In this document: positions 63,538 to 64,000 of the stretch, in pieces
How positions within the stretch are numbered: position 1 is the first letter of the stretch
How the letters are laid out: each line of letters starts with the position of its first letter
NCBI RefSeq assembly: GCF_903645325.1
Contig: NZ_CAHJXQ010000003.1
Coordinates: 1 to 64,000, forward strand
Direction: 5' to 3'
DNA length: 64,000 bases
DNA from: Microbacterium tenebrionis
GTDB lineage: Bacteria > Actinomycetota > Actinomycetes > Actinomycetales > Microbacteriaceae
Notes under the pieces: model-generated
Seen by the model: the letters and a program-made list of their open reading frames with translations, nothing else
What the model was told of the DNA's origin: nothing
The model's database searches: none
Made by a program: the position numbers and the translations under genes

Positions 63538-64000
63538 TCAGTCGCCTGCCAGGGACGCGGCGCCGATGATGCCCGAGTTGTTGCGGTGGATGGCCGGCAC
63601 GATCGGAGTCTTCAGATCCAGCAGCGGCAGGAAGTCATCGGCGTTCTTCGAGACGCCGCCGCCGACGACGAACAGGTCGGGGCTGAACAGGAACTCGATG
63701 TGCGAATAGAACGCCTGGAGCCGCTCCGCCCACTCGGCCCAACTGAGGCCTTCGCGCTCGCGCGCCGATGTCGCCGCCCACTGCTCGACGGACTCGAACC
63801 CGCGGAAGTTGAGGTGCCCGAGCTCGGTGTTGGGAACGAGTATGCCGTCGTAGATGAACGCCGAGCCGATGCCCGTGCCGAGCGTCGTCATCAGCGTCAG
63901 GCCGCGGACATCCCGCGCAGCGCCGTGCCGCGCCTCCGCGACGCCGGCCGCGTCGGCGTCGTTGACGAAGACGATGTTGCGCTCAAGGCCGTCGCGGAAG
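63538..64000 (-). CDS. ppgK: Polyphosphate glucokinase, C-terminal part
   Basis: ROK-family enzyme phosphorylating glucose with polyphosphate or ATP. The part in the window contains FVNDADAAGVAEARHG (catalytic Asp region), TLGTGIGSAFIYDGILVPNTELGH (phosphate loop and His), and DLFVVGGGVSKNAD. The 5' end is beyond the window, so about the last 154 codons are seen. Typical of actinobacterial PpgK. Confidence 0.9.
   Translation of the reverse strand, partial: FRDGLERNIVFVNDADAAGVAEARHGAARDVRGLTLMTTLGTGIGSAFIYDGILVPNTELGHLNFRGFESVEQWAATSAREREGLSWAEWAERLQAFYSHIEFLFSPDLFVVGGGVSKNADDFLPLLDLKTPIVPAIHRNNSGIIGAASLAGD

Noticed and set aside
1..64000. CRISPR array
   Set aside because: The only short tandem repeats seen (60212-60271; 14445-14490) have no spacers, and no cas genes are present.

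Overview
The window is a high-GC actinobacterial chromosome segment, most like Microbacterium or a close relative in the Microbacteriaceae. The evidence is the discrete type II fatty-acid operon behind a FasR-type regulator and aceE, DUF3145, DUF6153, 13E12/DUF222 HNH proteins, a homodimeric AceE, a polyphosphate glucokinase and a type A RNase P RNA. Overlapping ATGA/GTGA junctions and GTG starts are frequent.

Layout. 1-22,770 is core chromosome. It holds a damaged ferrochelatase end inside an inverted repeat, rpiB, a Nei-type glycosylase, an AGCS symporter, a PaiB-like protein, an amidohydrolase, a DUF222/HNH protein, an OafA-type acyltransferase, dps, a gamma-carbonic anhydrase, tRNA-Met, a DUF262/DUF1524 (GmrSD-like) protein, a 2OG-Fe(II)-oxygenase-like protein and DUF3145. 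A minus-strand block follows: aceE, fasR (frameshifted), fabD, fabH, acpP, fabF and an ASCH gene, ending upstream at tRNA-Val. 59,350-64,000 is core again: aldo/keto reductase, YchJ, a zinc-ribbon protein, a DNA polymerase I-like gene, rnpB and ppgK.

22,770-59,340 is a composite genomic island beginning at tRNA-Val. Its left edge is a wreck: a primase/polymerase N-terminus fused by deletion to a serine recombinase that lacks its catalytic domain. Next is a copper-resistance block: copZ, a membrane-anchored His-rich protein, copA, a YHS protein, copB, csoR and an AraC regulator on the minus strand, then two MFS exporters, TetR, an FAD oxidoreductase, DUF6153, DUF305 and CueP. Two near-identical CsoR-type operators, one before copZ and one before an MFS gene, tie these units together. 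A MobF relaxase gene follows, cut in two by a complete 12,012-bp integrative element (41,068-53,079) carrying its own unrelated MobF relaxase, a large serine integrase and drug/quinone-type cargo (MarR/quinone reductase; TetR/FMN reductase/MFS). The att sites can be reconstructed to the base: the crossover AA is the first two bases of the Walker-A lysine codon of the outer relaxase.

Downstream of the relaxase is a lower-GC two-gene module: a TrlF-like PHP plus ABC/SMC-type ATPase, translationally coupled to a 33-codon upstream ORF, followed by a Schlafen/AlbA_2-domain coiled-coil protein. This is the best candidate in the window for an incompletely described defence-type system. A second unexpected pattern is that both relaxase genes and one further gene of the inner element have their Shine-Dalgarno sequence locked in an inverted repeat.
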